A stretch of DNA of 64,000 bases from Amphimedon queenslandica (lineage: Eukaryota; Porifera; Demospongiae; Haplosclerida; Niphatidae), in assembly GCF_000090795.2 (NCBI RefSeq), contig NW_003546421.1:120061-184060 (forward strand). Direction: 5' to 3'. The notes beneath the pieces were generated by a model. The model did no database searches, was not told where the DNA came from, and was given only the letters and a program-made list of their open reading frames with translations. A program made the position numbers and the translations under genes. Shown here piece after piece: positions 13,638-24,999 of this stretch. Numbering within the stretch: the stretch's first letter is position 1; each line of letters starts with the position of its first letter.

Positions 13638-14250
13638 GCACAGTATTTTGGTGTTTATGTGAGTCTTGTACTTGCGTTCTTTTTTTGTGTTAGAAGTGAA
13701 TGGAGTTGAGAGAGCACATGTATATGTACTTACGATTTTCTTTCCTTTATAGTATCGGGACCATTTTTGTGTTTTATTCATTCATTTGTCGTCCAGTTTT
13801 TGTTATTATTATAATTCCTTCTTATCCTATCTTAAGAACATGAGCCTGCTGAACGTACATATTCTTGAGCTAATTGTAATTTTGAGGTGATTGCTTTGAA
13901 TATTGAATTCTGATATAATTATGCTCAAGTATTATCATAGTGTTAATTAATTGGGTTATGACATCACAGGAAGTAATTGTAATTATTTGGAGACCCACAA
14001 TGCTATGACAATGTTTATGCCATTTATAAAACATAACCAATTGAATTGATAAGCTACAAAATAAGCTCTATGATTATTATCTAATGGAAAAAATTTTTGT
14101 AAGGGCTTTGGCCCTGGCAGTTTTGTGATAATTAATGATTGTGATAAACCCTTGGTATGATTGCAGACACCTGCAGTTGGTCAATTGATGGGAAGATGCA
14201 CATGAATGGAACCTCCCTCCTCTTCATTGATTGGAGGTGGATGAAATGAT
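13483..14250. other. intergenic stretch with ATT microsatellite
   Basis: The ELOC 3' flank holds an interrupted (ATT)n block at about 13507-13637 and then AT-rich DNA. No gene is seen on either strand. Confidence 0.6.
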
Positions 14251-14451
14251 TACTGTATAGCTCCAAATTTTCATTTTCGTCGAAATCTTAATTTCTTGTC
14301 AAAATTAATTTTCGCCAATAAAATTTTTGTTATTAATTTGCATACTACCCACCTGGAACAAAAATTTTGTCGGTTATAAAATTTGTCAAGCCAAAATACC
14401 TGACGAATTTGACAAAAATTTTGACTGACGAAAGTTTGGAGCCATACGGTA
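14251..14451. mobile_element. TA-flanked MITE
   Basis: Terminal inverted repeats TACTGTATAGCTCCAAA and TTTGGAGCCATACGGTA, with TA at both edges. The AT-rich interior has further inverted words (AAATTTTTGTC and GACAAAAATTTT). It belongs with the other CTGTATAG-ended elements. The following 14452-14999 shows no gene. Confidence 0.75.
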
Positions 14452-14999
14452 TGTTGTGTAGAAACAAAGCATGTACAGTCCCATGGTTTCTTGGCTCTAA
14501 AATTAATGGTGTTCTCTTTTTTAATTTTTTGATATTTTAAATTGGCTCTGCTATTTTTATTACATTTTCTGACTATGTGGAAATTTGACCTGCTTTAAAG
14601 TAGTGTGGGACTTGGAATTAAAATATTTCAATTATCTTAGATAGTTGGAGTTTCCTTGAAATGATCAATAAAGTGAATCAATTGAATCAAACTTTATGAT
14701 GTGTAGCAGTAGTGAGTATATTATTAGCTCTGTGTGTGTTTTATGAGAACCTAATGGGGCATAGCACCTTACCTTATGCTTATATGAATGTATGTATATG
14801 AATATATGTAACTCTCTTGCAGTACAGAGTATGTACTCTTGAGTATAGTCATGCATGACAAATTTGGTATTGCTGCAAGGGGAATATACTTACTTCCTTT
14901 AGCTCATGATCTAGCACAACAACTGGCCTGACTTGTAAAGTAGCCACAAAGCTAGCAACATTACTATCATTTTGCTAATTTTTAGAGGCTATATATATC

Positions 15000-15878
15000 A
15001 TGATTGTCACTCTACTTCTTCTCCTCTTTGTCTCTGGTGGTGCTCTATCATCTGGTGAAGTATTAGCTTCAAAAAGCAGCAGGAGGAGGTCTAGTGTTTA
15101 CTATGTTAACAGCAAGCAGCATAGTTGCAGTGGAGAACTTTGCCACACACTCTCCCATTACACAAACAAGACTGACTGGCCTCCAAACACTATGCTAATA
15201 TTTCTACCAGGAGAGCACGAGCTGCATGCTCATCTTATCTTTCAGAAACTGGACACTGTCAAGCTTAAAGGACAAGGGACCGATCCACCAGTAATCAAAT
15301 GTACTAAGGAGTCTTTGATGATCAGGATAAAGGATTGCAGTACAGTCAATATTGAAGGTATTGCTATTAAATGCAGCCTCTTATCTTTAATTGATAATAT
15401 TGCAACAATCATTACTAACATTAGTGCCAGTCAATCTCATTTTTATAATGCAAAACCTTCCAGTGTATTTTCAACTGTTACAATATCACATTCAAAGTTT
15501 ACGTGTGATGAGAAACCTACACGCAATTGTATAGGTATTCATCATAACACTGGTAGGATAATACTACAAGACGTGATTACATCAAATAAACATCGATCTA
15601 GGATCGGAATAAACATAAGAAGTAATGGAAAAATCAACATATACTTCTGTAACGTTTTGGCTATTGGCAACAACAACAATGGCATCAGAATAGCACTGAA
15701 TAAACATGGCAGAGTAAATTTAACTGGAACACATGTATCAAATAACATTGGAGATAGGCTATACCTTTGGTGCAGTGGAAGCACCCGTATGTATCAAACT
15801 AATGCCACTTCTAGTTACTGCAGCTATAGAAATGATGCTACGTTAGTGTTTTACTGCAACGGAACAAAAATTCTGTAA
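15000..15878 (+). CDS. secreted right-handed beta-helix-like protein, single exon
   Basis: An uninterrupted 292-codon frame starts at ATG 15000. The first ~20 residues (MIVTLLLLLFVSGGALSSG) are a good signal peptide. The body starts with YYVNSKQHSCSGELCHTLSHY and LIFLPGEHELHAHLIFQKLD, then runs of valine/isoleucine-rich turns (VKLKGQG, VNIEGIAIKC, VTISHSKFTC, GIHHNTGRIILQDV, GKINIYFCNVLAIGNN, GRVNLTGTHVSNN). This is typical of pectin-lyase-like parallel beta-helices in multicopy invertebrate surface proteins. There are many N-glycosylation sequons. No transmembrane segment or EGF-like tail follows, so it is either a short secreted form or a truncated member of a longer receptor-like family. 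Function unknown. Confidence 0.65.
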   Translation: MIVTLLLLLFVSGGALSSGEVLASKSSRRRSSVYYVNSKQHSCSGELCHTLSHYTNKTDWPPNTMLIFLPGEHELHAHLIFQKLDTVKLKGQGTDPPVIKCTKESLMIRIKDCSTVNIEGIAIKCSLLSLIDNIATIITNISASQSHFYNAKPSSVFSTVTISHSKFTCDEKPTRNCIGIHHNTGRIILQDVITSNKHRSRIGINIRSNGKINIYFCNVLAIGNNNNGIRIALNKHGRVNLTGTHVSNNIGDRLYLWCSGSTRMYQTNATSSYCSYRNDATLVFYCNGTKIL

Positions 15879-16081
15879 CTACTGCCTACCATGGGACATT
15901 ATTATTATTATCAGTTAGTACACGCTTATTTATTTTCTGTGTACATAGCTACTACAACTTAGTGCATGAATGACAGTTCGTCATGCAGTCTTTTTATATA
16001 CACACATTATAATAGTCTTTACTATACATGTCATTTGCTCTTATTTTAATTTTTCAGTTAAAATTTAATAAAGATGATTGG

Positions 16082-16255
16082 TAGTCTCACTAGCCAGACT
16101 CTAATTTACCAAATAAGAGTCTGGTGTCATATGTCTATAGTTTATAGAGATTAACATTCTTTGCCCACGCAAAACAAAACATTGAAAACATGAGTTGATA
16201 TTAGGCATGGCACCAGACTCTTATTCGGTAAATTAGAGTCTGACTAGTGAGACTA
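16082..16255. mobile_element. foldback MITE with 47 bp inverted repeats and TA duplication
   Basis: The element proper is 16084-16253. The left arm begins GTCTCACTAGCCAGACTC and the right arm ends GAGTCTGACTAGTGAGAC. Arms pair over about 47 bp with about three mismatches. TA flanks both ends (16082-16083, 16254-16255). The rest of 15879-16554 is AT-rich with ATA/ACA tracts at 16340-16480 and no gene. Confidence 0.9.
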
Positions 16256-16554
16256 AATGATTGAGTAGATATTATACTGAGTACATGATTTAAGCCTAGC
16301 ATTCTATTGCTGTGATGGCTATACTTGGGACACTGTTTTTAATTAAATAATAATAATAGTAATAAGGACTGAGGAAACATCATAGTCCATTTGTTATGAA
16401 CTGACATTGAGCATACAACAACAACAACTTTATAATTGAAAATAATCATAATAATAATAATAACAATAATAATAATAACAATGCTATAAACACACATACA
16501 CTTATCAGTCGTAATTGACAGTTTAAATTGTGTGTGTCAACTAGTACTCTTGTT

Positions 16555-19500
16555 TCATTGCTGTTCTTTGACTATTTCAAGTGGTCTAGGGCCATACACC
16601 AGTATATATGCCATATGCCAATCCCCTATGATTGAAATTTAATGTGCACATGGAATGAGCTAATGAACAAACATACAGTACATGTACATGTCAGGTTATC
16701 ACTATGAGCCAATATTATACTATGCATAATCTTTTGAGCTGATTACTTTTAGTTATGGGCATTCAAAAAATACTGAGGAAACATCTCAACCCTTGTAATG
16801 TTGATTTCACCAAAAATTTTTTGACAAATTCTCAATTTTAGTTCTATTTTGTGATGTGATACAGATCAATGCTTCTGTGGCATATAATGTACATGTACAT
16901 GCATGCAAGAAGTTTGAGCTAAAATGCTGACATGAGAGAGAGAGAAAGGGAGAGAGTTAAAATTATTTTACTGACCTCCTCCTGATAGTTTTTTAATTTC
17001 TTCATCTGTTACCATCGTGACATCATCATCATCATATTTAAACCATTGACCTACAGCATTTGATACGAAAAAATGATAAAATTTTTACAAATAAACATTC
17101 AAAAATGTTATGCATGTATATGTACACGGGCTCAACCAGTTTTTAATTTGAGTTCATTAAAAACATGACAGTTTCTTTAGTAGTAAAACCTTCCTAGAAG
17201 AAGTGAAAAATACACTCCAAAATTTGTTCAATGGCCATGGGCTCCATGCAATCTAGTATTTCAGCAAAAAATTGCTACTAGAAAATTCTCCCCTTTTTAA
17301 TACAATTGTTCTTGTGTTGCGCAAAAAATTGCTTGAGTTTTTCTGACTAAAGACAATGCATCAATGCATGGCTCAGGATATAATATCATAATAACTAATT
17401 GTGCTCAACATAATTATTTCATTAATCAGCAAAAATTATTATTAAAAATATCACCAAACTGCATGTAAAATGATAGTAATAACAATATCAATAATGTATT
17501 AACTAAGATCCCTAACTTTGTGTGTGTGCAATACCACTCTACACTACAGCATAAGTATTCACTACTATGGTATATACATTTTAGTCTTAGCATTTAGTTA
17601 AGTTTATCATTAAAAGAGAATAAGTCCAAGGATAGCAAGAGCTATCATTGAGAGACCAGCAAAAGGGTACAACCCAATAGCAGGACTAGTACCAGTAGAA
17701 GTAGTGCTGGTAGGAGTACTAGTAGTGGTAGCTGCACTAGTGCTAGTAGAAGTACCAGTGGTAATAGGAATACTGGTGGCAGAAATACTAGTCCCAGTAG
17801 AAGTAGTGCTGGTAGATGCGGTAGGTGAAATAGTGGTATTTACAATCCCAGAAAGACAAGCAGGAGCAAAAGTTACAGTACAGTTCACAGTATTAGGAAA
17901 TTCACCAATAGCACAGCAACCCATAACTGAAGAGAATTGACTGAGCTGATTATTACAATCTACACTGTTGCAGACCAATGGATTTCCAGAAAGGCAACTT
18001 AAAGGAAGATTATCAATACCCACACGATTATATATAACAGGGCAGTATTCTCCATTCTCAAGTCCACAAATATATGTTTGTAAGTGGATGATGTATAAGT
18101 CAGAAAAACTTGGATTATTGCATTTATGAAATTGTATAATAGGATCAGTGCAGGCAGAGACACAGTTCTGAGCATAAGTTGCATTTTCTGATTCTAATCT
18201 AAAAGTCCCTACATGAGAACTATCAAGAAGAAAGCGATTGCAAGTTTGTGGTAGAGTGCTGTTCAGCTGGGCTTCACATTGACTTTGCTTAGGAGCAGCA
18301 TAGCGTTTGAAAAGTCCTGCACTGGAGACAGAAGCTACAAGAAAGAAGAATAGGGTGTACTTGATAAGGGTAGCAGGAGGAGTAGTTATTATACTGAATA
18401 AGTTGATAGTATTGTCCTTCTTTTGACTAAATAAGCAACACAGCTGCAATCCTTTTATAGAGACACACTTGAATAAAATTAGCCCTGTTTACACTAAAAA
18501 CCAGTTTGGATCAGAGCGGTTCGGAAATCAGCTTAATTGTGTCCACACTTAACTATGGTTGGATCAGTTTACAATGCTACATTGCACACAAAATACAGCT
18601 GGTTCAGTACTTAAACCAGTTTGATTATTTCAAACCACCTACCTGAGGTGGTTTAGATACTGTATAGCTTGAAATTTTCGTGGAATGTAAATTTCGTGGT
18701 TTTCGTAGTTGTGGGGCTGCCCACGAAATTTAACCCAGGAAATCATTGAAGTGCCATCCCCTTACGGCTATGTAAACTGTCAACCACAAAAATTAAACCA
18801 CGGACATTTCAAGCTATACAGTAAGTCACTTTGTGTAAACGGGGCTAATTATGAATGCAGAAAACAAAAACTAATTCACATTGACAGTGAACAGCATTGA
18901 CAGTGACAGTAGTGTACAGTAATTAACAGTAATTAACAGTGAGGAAAGAATGACAGTGAGAGGATTCAATCATTAATTAGTAGTCAACAAGAGCCTGGTA
19001 AAATATAAACATTTGTTGAAAGGTTAATACTCAGAACAAAGATAGAAGGGATATCATGAATTTAATGCTGCTCCCGAAATTGGCCAAAAACCACGTACAT
19101 GTAGATGTACTATAATAGTACAGGATATTTTGTCAAAATGAGTTTATATATAATTTTTTCACATACATGTAGATGTACTTTAACTTGCACATAATGTACT
19201 GTATGTTGTGCAAAAATTTTTAGCTAATTCCAATAAAAATTGTATTGTTAGGAATTTTTAAAGTTGCTCATAAATCTGGTCAAAGTCTCTGCACTATAGT
19301 GCACTATAGTACATAGTCTCAGGCCGAATTTGCGGAAATTAAAAAAGTGATAATTCTCTATTTTTATAATTTTTTCTGATACACATACATGTTCTTATGT
19401 TGTGTAGAAAGTTTAAGCTGAATCCGATCAAGCTTGGATTTTTTATGAATTTTAAAAGTTGCTCCAAAATCAGGCCAAAGCCCCTGTACTATAGTACAGG

Positions 19501-20022
19501 GATTTTGGCCAAATTTCATCAAAAATGAAAAGTATAAAATTTTTTATTTTTATAACTTTTTTGATGCATATACATGTACTTATGTTGCATAGAAAGTTTG
19601 AGCTGATTCCAATCAAATTTAGATTTTTTATGAATTTTTAAAGTTGCTCCAAAATCAGGCCAAAGTAGTACAGGGTCACAGGCCAAATTTTGCAAAAAAT
19701 GAAAAGTAGAGAATTCTCAATTTTTATAACTTTATCTAATACATATACATGTTCTTATGTTGCGTAGAAAGTTTGAGCTGATTCCAATCAAAATTATATT
19801 TTTTACGAATTTTTAAAGTTGCTAAAAATTGGGTCAAAGTCCCTGTACTATAGTACAGGTATCATTTCTCTCACAAGGTAAAAGTGTGCTCATTAACTAA
19901 CGCCCACTCACCAGGTTGCTTCCTAACCCAGGCTACATAATGTCCAGAGGATGAGCTCCTTCCTCTGTGAGTGAGGACTGCTATCAGTTCATAGTATCCA
20001 CTGTTGTTACTACCTGGATCTA

Positions 20023-20065
<43 letters not shown>

Positions 20066-22799
20066 AAATAGATGTACATACAAAATAACGAATAACACAC
20101 ACATTTACATGTACATGTACATGTACATGTAGCAGAAAACTTTCAAGAGGCTAGAGTTATGCAAAATGTAAGATCCTACCATATAGTGGAAAAATTTCCT
20201 AAATTTCATGTCTTTTTTAAAAATTCACAAAAATCAATTAAATACGGTTCAAGATGCTCAAAAAGTACAAAATCATAAAATAGATTTTTGAAGATCTTTG
20301 CAAAATTTTTCCCTATACGGTATTTTACATAATTATATTTAACAAGGCACTTCAAAGTACATGTGTATTTTATTAATTTACACGTACATGTACATGTACA
20401 TGTATTGTACCTTCACGGAAGCTGTATGGTTCATACAGGACATGACTAGCTTCCTTTGAAGAGTCCTTCCCTATCACACCCTCCGTGATCCTCTTAGCTT
20501 GAATAGCCTTTGAGAGAAGGAGAGAGATAATAACATATACATGTGTATGTACATGTACATGTACATGTACATACACATGTATTGTAAATCTGTCATGTAG
20601 AAGCCTGGATTTCTACATGTATTTTCTGTCTTTGATTTATACATGTGAATGTTTGATGGATCTTCTATACTTTTATACATGTAAATGTACATGTACATGT
20701 ACATGTAGCTCTCAGGCTTCTAATTGAGATAGGCTTTTATTAGAGAATAGCTTAATATGATACATGTACATGCATAACTTAAATTATGTATACATGCATG
20801 TACATGTACATATATGTTATATGTGTACCATTTTGCGATCTTCAACTTCTTTATACTTCCTACGTATTGGGAGCATCTTTTCTTTAAGTTCAGGAGAACA
20901 GAAATCAAACGCATCAAAATGTAATTGAAATTTGACATCCTAAGAGACAAAAAAGGAGAATAAATGTACATGAAGAGTGTCTCTGTTATGCAGAGGCGTC
21001 CTTTATGTGGAGGTTATTTTATACAGTAAGGAATGTAATTGGTACACTAGGTGCTGTCCGTTAAATGGAGGTGTACGCTATAGAGAGCCTCCATTAAGAG
21101 AGACTATACTGTACGTGTATAAATAAATAAAATTTAATAAATGCAAACTTTTAGGATTTTCTTTGATACGAGATCTTCTGATGCCCCTGATCGGCCGTGA
21201 AAGAACCTCACAAACTGGATTGTGAGGTAGGCCGGCAGCCTAGTCACTGCAGACACTTTCTGATAGCTAGCATTTCTTGATAATGTCGGAGAGGCCTTCT
21301 CTATGGTACCTTTTAAACCCTAGGCGGAGAGAGGAGAGATGTGCATATATATGTATGTACGATATACATGTATATACTAGTACATGTACATGTACATGTA
21401 GTACATGTACATGTATACACTGTCTGTTAGATCTAGAGGGAGTTTAGGAGCCATTTCGTCTCCCATACAATGTATTTGATCTAGTTCTACTGAAATCTGC
21501 CATTTCCAGCTGTTCGTCTCTCATACTTAGCCCTAGATGTCCTTAAATATCCCATTTCTAGTTACATTAATCATCTAAAATTTATTGTTAAAACTAGCAG
21601 CAATGTACATGTAGCTTTAAAATTAAAAGGTATTTACAAATTCTTTATTACTGCTACCAAGAATTAATATTATGTACTCTTGCTGCTACTACACATTCAA
21701 ACTAACTGCAGTTCAATTTATTAATAATTTATTAATAATGATCGTATTACTTTAGTTATTCCGGTATGCAAGTACTTCACTTCTTGTTCAATGAAGCACG
21801 ACAACTGGAGACTGTCCTCAAACTCCATAGTCTCCATCTCATCCTCACTCTCAAGGCACTTGTAACTATGCTGCAATTTAACATCTACAATGTACAATAA
21901 AGAGTAGTTTACTGGTATATATATATATATATATTTTTTAATTTTCTTGTAAGTTTTTGAAGGAAAAAGTTTGACCAAAATAGGACAATTATATGTACCA
22001 AAAATTTAGAAATTGTCAAAATATTTATCTTTAAAAATTATTAGCTACATACATGCGTATGGTATGACATATTGTAGGAATCTCCCTCCCTCCCTCCCTT
22101 CCTCCCTANNNNNNNNNNNNNNNNNNNNNNNNNNNNNNNNNNNNNNNNNNNNNNNNNNNNNNNNNNNNNNNNNNNNNNNNNNNNNNNNNNNNNNNNNNNN
22201 NNNNNNNNNNNNNNNNNNNNNNNNNNNNNNNNNNNNNNNNNNNNNNNNNNNNNNNNNNNNNNNNNNNNNNNNNNNNNNNNNNNNNNNNNNNNNNNNNNNN
22301 NNNNNNNNNNNNNNNNNNNNNNNNNNNNNNNNNNNNNNNNNNNNNNNNNNNNNNNNNNNNNNNNNNNNNNNNNNNNNNNNNNNNNNNNNNNNNNNNNNNN
22401 NNNNNNNNNNNNNNNNNNNNNNNNNNNNNNNNNNNNNNNNNNNNNNNNNNNNNNNNNNNNNNNNNNNNNNNNNNNNNNNNNNNNNNNNNNNNNNNNNNNN
22501 NNNNNNNNNNNNNNNNNNNNNNNNNNNNNNNNNNNNNNNNNNNNNNNNNNNNNNNNNNNNNNNNNNNNNNNNNNNNNNNNNNNNNNNNNTATTTATCTAT
22601 TGAGCTCCCATCTCCGCCATCCTAAAACAAACCACAAGGTTAATCATGGCTACCACTTCCATCACTTACCGTTGCCTTGAGAGTTATCTTGAGTATACTG
22701 AGGAGTTTTTGCCAGCACTCGTGAGCGTCCTGCTGCTGGAATACTCCGGAACTTTCGTCTTTAGTAGCAAAATGAGGAACAACTGTTTGAAGACCCTAA

Positions 22800-22857
<58 letters not shown>

Positions 22858-24269
22858 TATGTACATATGTACATACATTACAGTACATGTAGTACATGTA
22901 CTTATAAATTACTTGAAGGAATAGGGCCAGCTCAAGCTGTGGCTCTCTTTTCTCCATTGAAACGAAGAGTTCATTCATTCTTGCTGTTAGTTCGTGTGAA
23001 GCAACGTCTAATCCTTCCACCAGTCCATGATGACCAGTGAAACTACAGATGAAAATGAAAATAAAATATAAAAATAAATAATGTGAAGAATAATAATTAT
23101 GACTAATAACACAGCAATAATTAGCCTCATGATACATGCATAGTGAATAGTCTTAAAGTAATTATCCCATTCCTCACTCATTACATGTACATGTAATTTT
23201 AATTTTTCTCTCTCCTTTCATCTTTTTTTGTTCCATCTAAACTCCCTCCCTCCCTCTCTCTCCCTCCCTCTCTCCTCCCTCCCTCTCTCCCTCTCTCCCT
23301 CCTTCCCTTCTTACTCTAATATTTCCCTGCGTAGTTCAGGTATGGCTCTAATACATTGTAATGATGCGTTCATGTAGCACGTGTTTCCAAGATTATGAAG
23401 ACCAAATGGAACCTCAAGCTAAAAGTGTATATAAATAGAGCATTAATTAGAATAAGTAATGAAACTTTTATTATTATTATTATACTCTACTTTTGCACGT
23501 TCAAAAAATTATGATAAATGTATAAAAACTTTACTTGAATATACAAATTTTTAAATTGCTAGAGGTACACAGTACAATAGTATCTTATAAGTATTAGAAG
23601 TATTACTTTTTTAATTCATAAGTGGTGCATGCATTAATGTACATGTACTTACTAGTCTGGCGGCATCAGCTTCAGTCATATCTTCAATGAATATTGTCTT
23701 CTCTTTGGGGGCAGTAGGTAGGGCATCAGCTGAACCCATTAACATGAACATACAGTTCTATTAATAATAATAAATAAATAAATAAATAATGATAATAATA
23801 AATAAATAAATAAATAAATAATAATAATAGTGATGATAGTGATAATAATAATAATAATAAAGCAATAAGATATACATGTACAAGTTATATGCACCATATA
23901 CATACTTGGTCATATATACCCATACAAGTTCTTCCCTTCAATTTACAACTCACTGATACATAAAATGCTTCCATTGTTCATTAATTATATACAAAAAATT
24001 ACATGCATCACATGATATGTGTTTGTAATAATTATTAATAAAAATATTTATAATAATAACTGAGTAAACTGACTGGTTTTATTTTCTTGATAACAGGATC
24101 AGTCCACGTATCATCACCAATGGATTGACCAGCAATCATTAGTCTCTGTCGCTCCAGTGGTACACCTGTAACACATGCAATATTAGTAATAATAATAAAT
24201 AATAATTTTTATTTTATTTTCTAACATATCTTAACAATAATTTTGCACACAATGATAACTGTTTTAATC

Positions 24270-24330
<61 letters not shown>

Positions 24331-24870
24331 ACACACATGTATTCATGTACATTGATTTGATCCTCAAAGGATAGCTCTACATTGTAGTATTCTTTGAATT
24401 TTTAGCAATTAATTAACTCAAAATTTCCACATAGTTGCTAACTCACAGTATGTACATGTATAATATTTATACTGACATGTACATGTATATATACATGTAT
24501 AATTAATTTGTATTATTAACTCTGATGAAAATTAACTAAAATTTAAAATTATAAAATTCCCTCCTTTTCATTTTACTACTACTTCGTTTTACTTTCCAGA
24601 TACTATTCGTATCATTAACTTTAATAAAAATTAACTAAAATTTCTACAAGCACATTAATCCATTCTCAATAAAGGCTACAATATTAGAACCAGTGAGAGT
24701 AGGTGACACATCACACCTGTTAGTGAGAATAGTTGACTCTTAAATATCACTGGAGGCTCATCAGTGTTGAGTTCCAAGTCATCATACTTCACCTTACCCC
24801 ATTTTACCTTAACTGAAAAGAGTATGATTTAAAACAACAAAACAAGTTATGTACCTGCAAATGTAGGCAT
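16555..24870 (-). CDS. USP14: ubiquitin-specific protease 14 (proteasome-associated deubiquitinase)
   Basis: Cysteine protease that trims ubiquitin chains at the proteasome. Exons (minus): 24855-24870, 24717-24812, 24074-24165, 23653-23757, 23315-23418, 22913-23042, 22670-22795, one from 22621 into an assembly gap, 21751-21884, 21149-21319, 20829-20939, 20411-20507, 19912-20019, 16976-17050 and 16555-16625. All readable phases close. The N-terminal ubiquitin-like domain (VKWGKVKYDDLELN, RLMIAGQSIGDDTW) is followed by the USP domain with Cys box GLHNLGNTCYMNASLQCIRA, QQQDAHEC, RLPAYLTIQFVRFF and His box LTHRGRSSSSGHYVAWV, ending SGGGDWHMAYILVYGPR. The exon next to the gap is cut at 22590 by 481 Ns. 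The last large intron (17051-19911) contains another gene on the same strand. Head-to-head with FTCD. Confidence 0.95.
17610..18449 (-). CDS. cysteine-rich, probably GPI-anchored surface protein nested in a USP14 intron
   Basis: The open frame (279 codons) lies wholly inside the USP14 intron 17051-19911, same strand. It has a secretory-type hydrophobic run (YTLFFFLVASVSSAG), a cysteine-rich ectodomain with many N-x-S/T sequons (ETCNRFLL-like, CVSACTDPI, CSSVMGCCAIGEF-type spacing), a Thr/Ser-rich stalk of TSTSTG-like words (codons about 205-255) and a C-terminal hydrophobic tail (LYPFAGLSMIALAILGLILF), as expected for GPI attachment. No ATG exists in frame before the hydrophobic run. Either a short upstream exon joins at an acceptor such as the C/T-rich site ending near 18336, or the copy has lost its start. 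A TATAAAA word sits just upstream at about 18455-18461. No family recognised. Confidence 0.55.
   Translation of the reverse strand: MQLCCLFSQKKDNTINLFSIITTPPATLIKYTLFFFLVASVSSAGLFKRYAAPKQSQCEAQLNSTLPQTCNRFLLDSSHVGTFRLESENATYAQNCVSACTDPIIQFHKCNNPSFSDLYIIHLQTYICGLENGEYCPVIYNRVGIDNLPLSCLSGNPLVCNSVDCNNQLSQFSSVMGCCAIGEFPNTVNCTVTFAPACLSGIVNTTISPTASTSTTSTGTSISATSIPITTGTSTSTSAATTTSTPTSTTSTGTSPAIGLYPFAGLSMIALAILGLILF
18480..18850. mobile_element. inverted-repeat element with a second MITE nested inside
   Basis: The outer ends pair: TTAGCCCTGTTTACACT on the left and GTGTAAACGGGGCTAA on the right. The left half also contains repeated AACCAGTTTG-like words. Inside it lies a complete second element at 18658-18823 with ends TACTGTATAGCTTGAAATTT and AAATTTCAAGCTATACAGTA-like, flanked by TA. 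Confidence 0.7.
18658..18823. mobile_element. TA-flanked MITE, inner member of a nested pair
   Basis: Terminal repeats CTGTATAGCTTGAAATTT and GACATTTCAAGCTATACAG are flanked by TA. Its interior (GTGCCATCCCCTTACGG, TATGTAAACTGTCAACCAC) matches the element at 2054-2245 in inverted orientation. Confidence 0.8.
19060..19870. repeat. cluster of the dispersed ~180 bp repeat in a USP14 intron
   Basis: Four to five degenerate head-to-tail units lie here, each with a TACTATAGTACAGG-like palindrome, a GTTCTTATGTTGTGTAGAAA-like word and GTTTGAGCTGATTCCAATC. Spacing is about 180-190 bp. Confidence 0.85.
20029..20064. repeat. (GT)n microsatellite
   Basis: About 17 GT dinucleotides immediately upstream (gene orientation) of the USP14 exon at 19912-20019. 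Confidence 0.9.
20177..20322. mobile_element. TA-flanked MITE in a USP14 intron
   Basis: The ends are TACCATATAGTGGAAAAATT and AAATTTTTCCCTATACGGTA, near-perfect inverted repeats with TA at each edge. The CCRTATAG ends relate it to the element at 2054. Confidence 0.75.
22109..22589. other. assembly gap (481 N) removing part of USP14
   Basis: Unsequenced bases. The USP14 exon that begins at 22621 (minus) runs into it, so the variable linker after the QQD-box exon is missing. From flanking phases, the missing exon must total one base more than a multiple of three. Confidence 0.95.
22799..22857. repeat. (AAT)n microsatellite
   Basis: About 19 AAT triplets lie directly beside the acceptor of the USP14 exon 22670-22795. 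Similar tracts occur at 23761-23860 and 24270-24329 in neighbouring introns. Confidence 0.9.
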
Positions 24871-24999
24871 GATGGCTGTAGTATGTGGGAAAGAAAAGGA
24901 GGGGGAGAATTTAATACAGACACGCCTATTTTAATTATTAGGAGGCGGGGTCAATGCTTAATAAATGTGGGCGTGGCTTTAATAGTCGTTAATTATTAA
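24871..24999. promoter_or_regulatory. divergent promoter region, USP14 / FTCD
   Basis: 129 bp separate the opposed start codons at 24870 and 25000. It contains two GGCGGGG/GGGCGTGG-type GC-box-like words (about 24952-24976) that stand out in AT-rich surroundings. No TATA box is seen. Confidence 0.55.

Noticed and set aside
13512-13781. Poly-isoleucine open frame
   Set aside because: Translation of an (ATT)n microsatellite.
17704-17940. Plus-strand valine-rich open frame
   Set aside because: It is the complement of the Thr/Ser-rich stalk of the minus-strand nested gene.
22013-22603. Open frame across the assembly gap at 22109-22589
   Set aside because: It is open only because Ns contain no stop codons.
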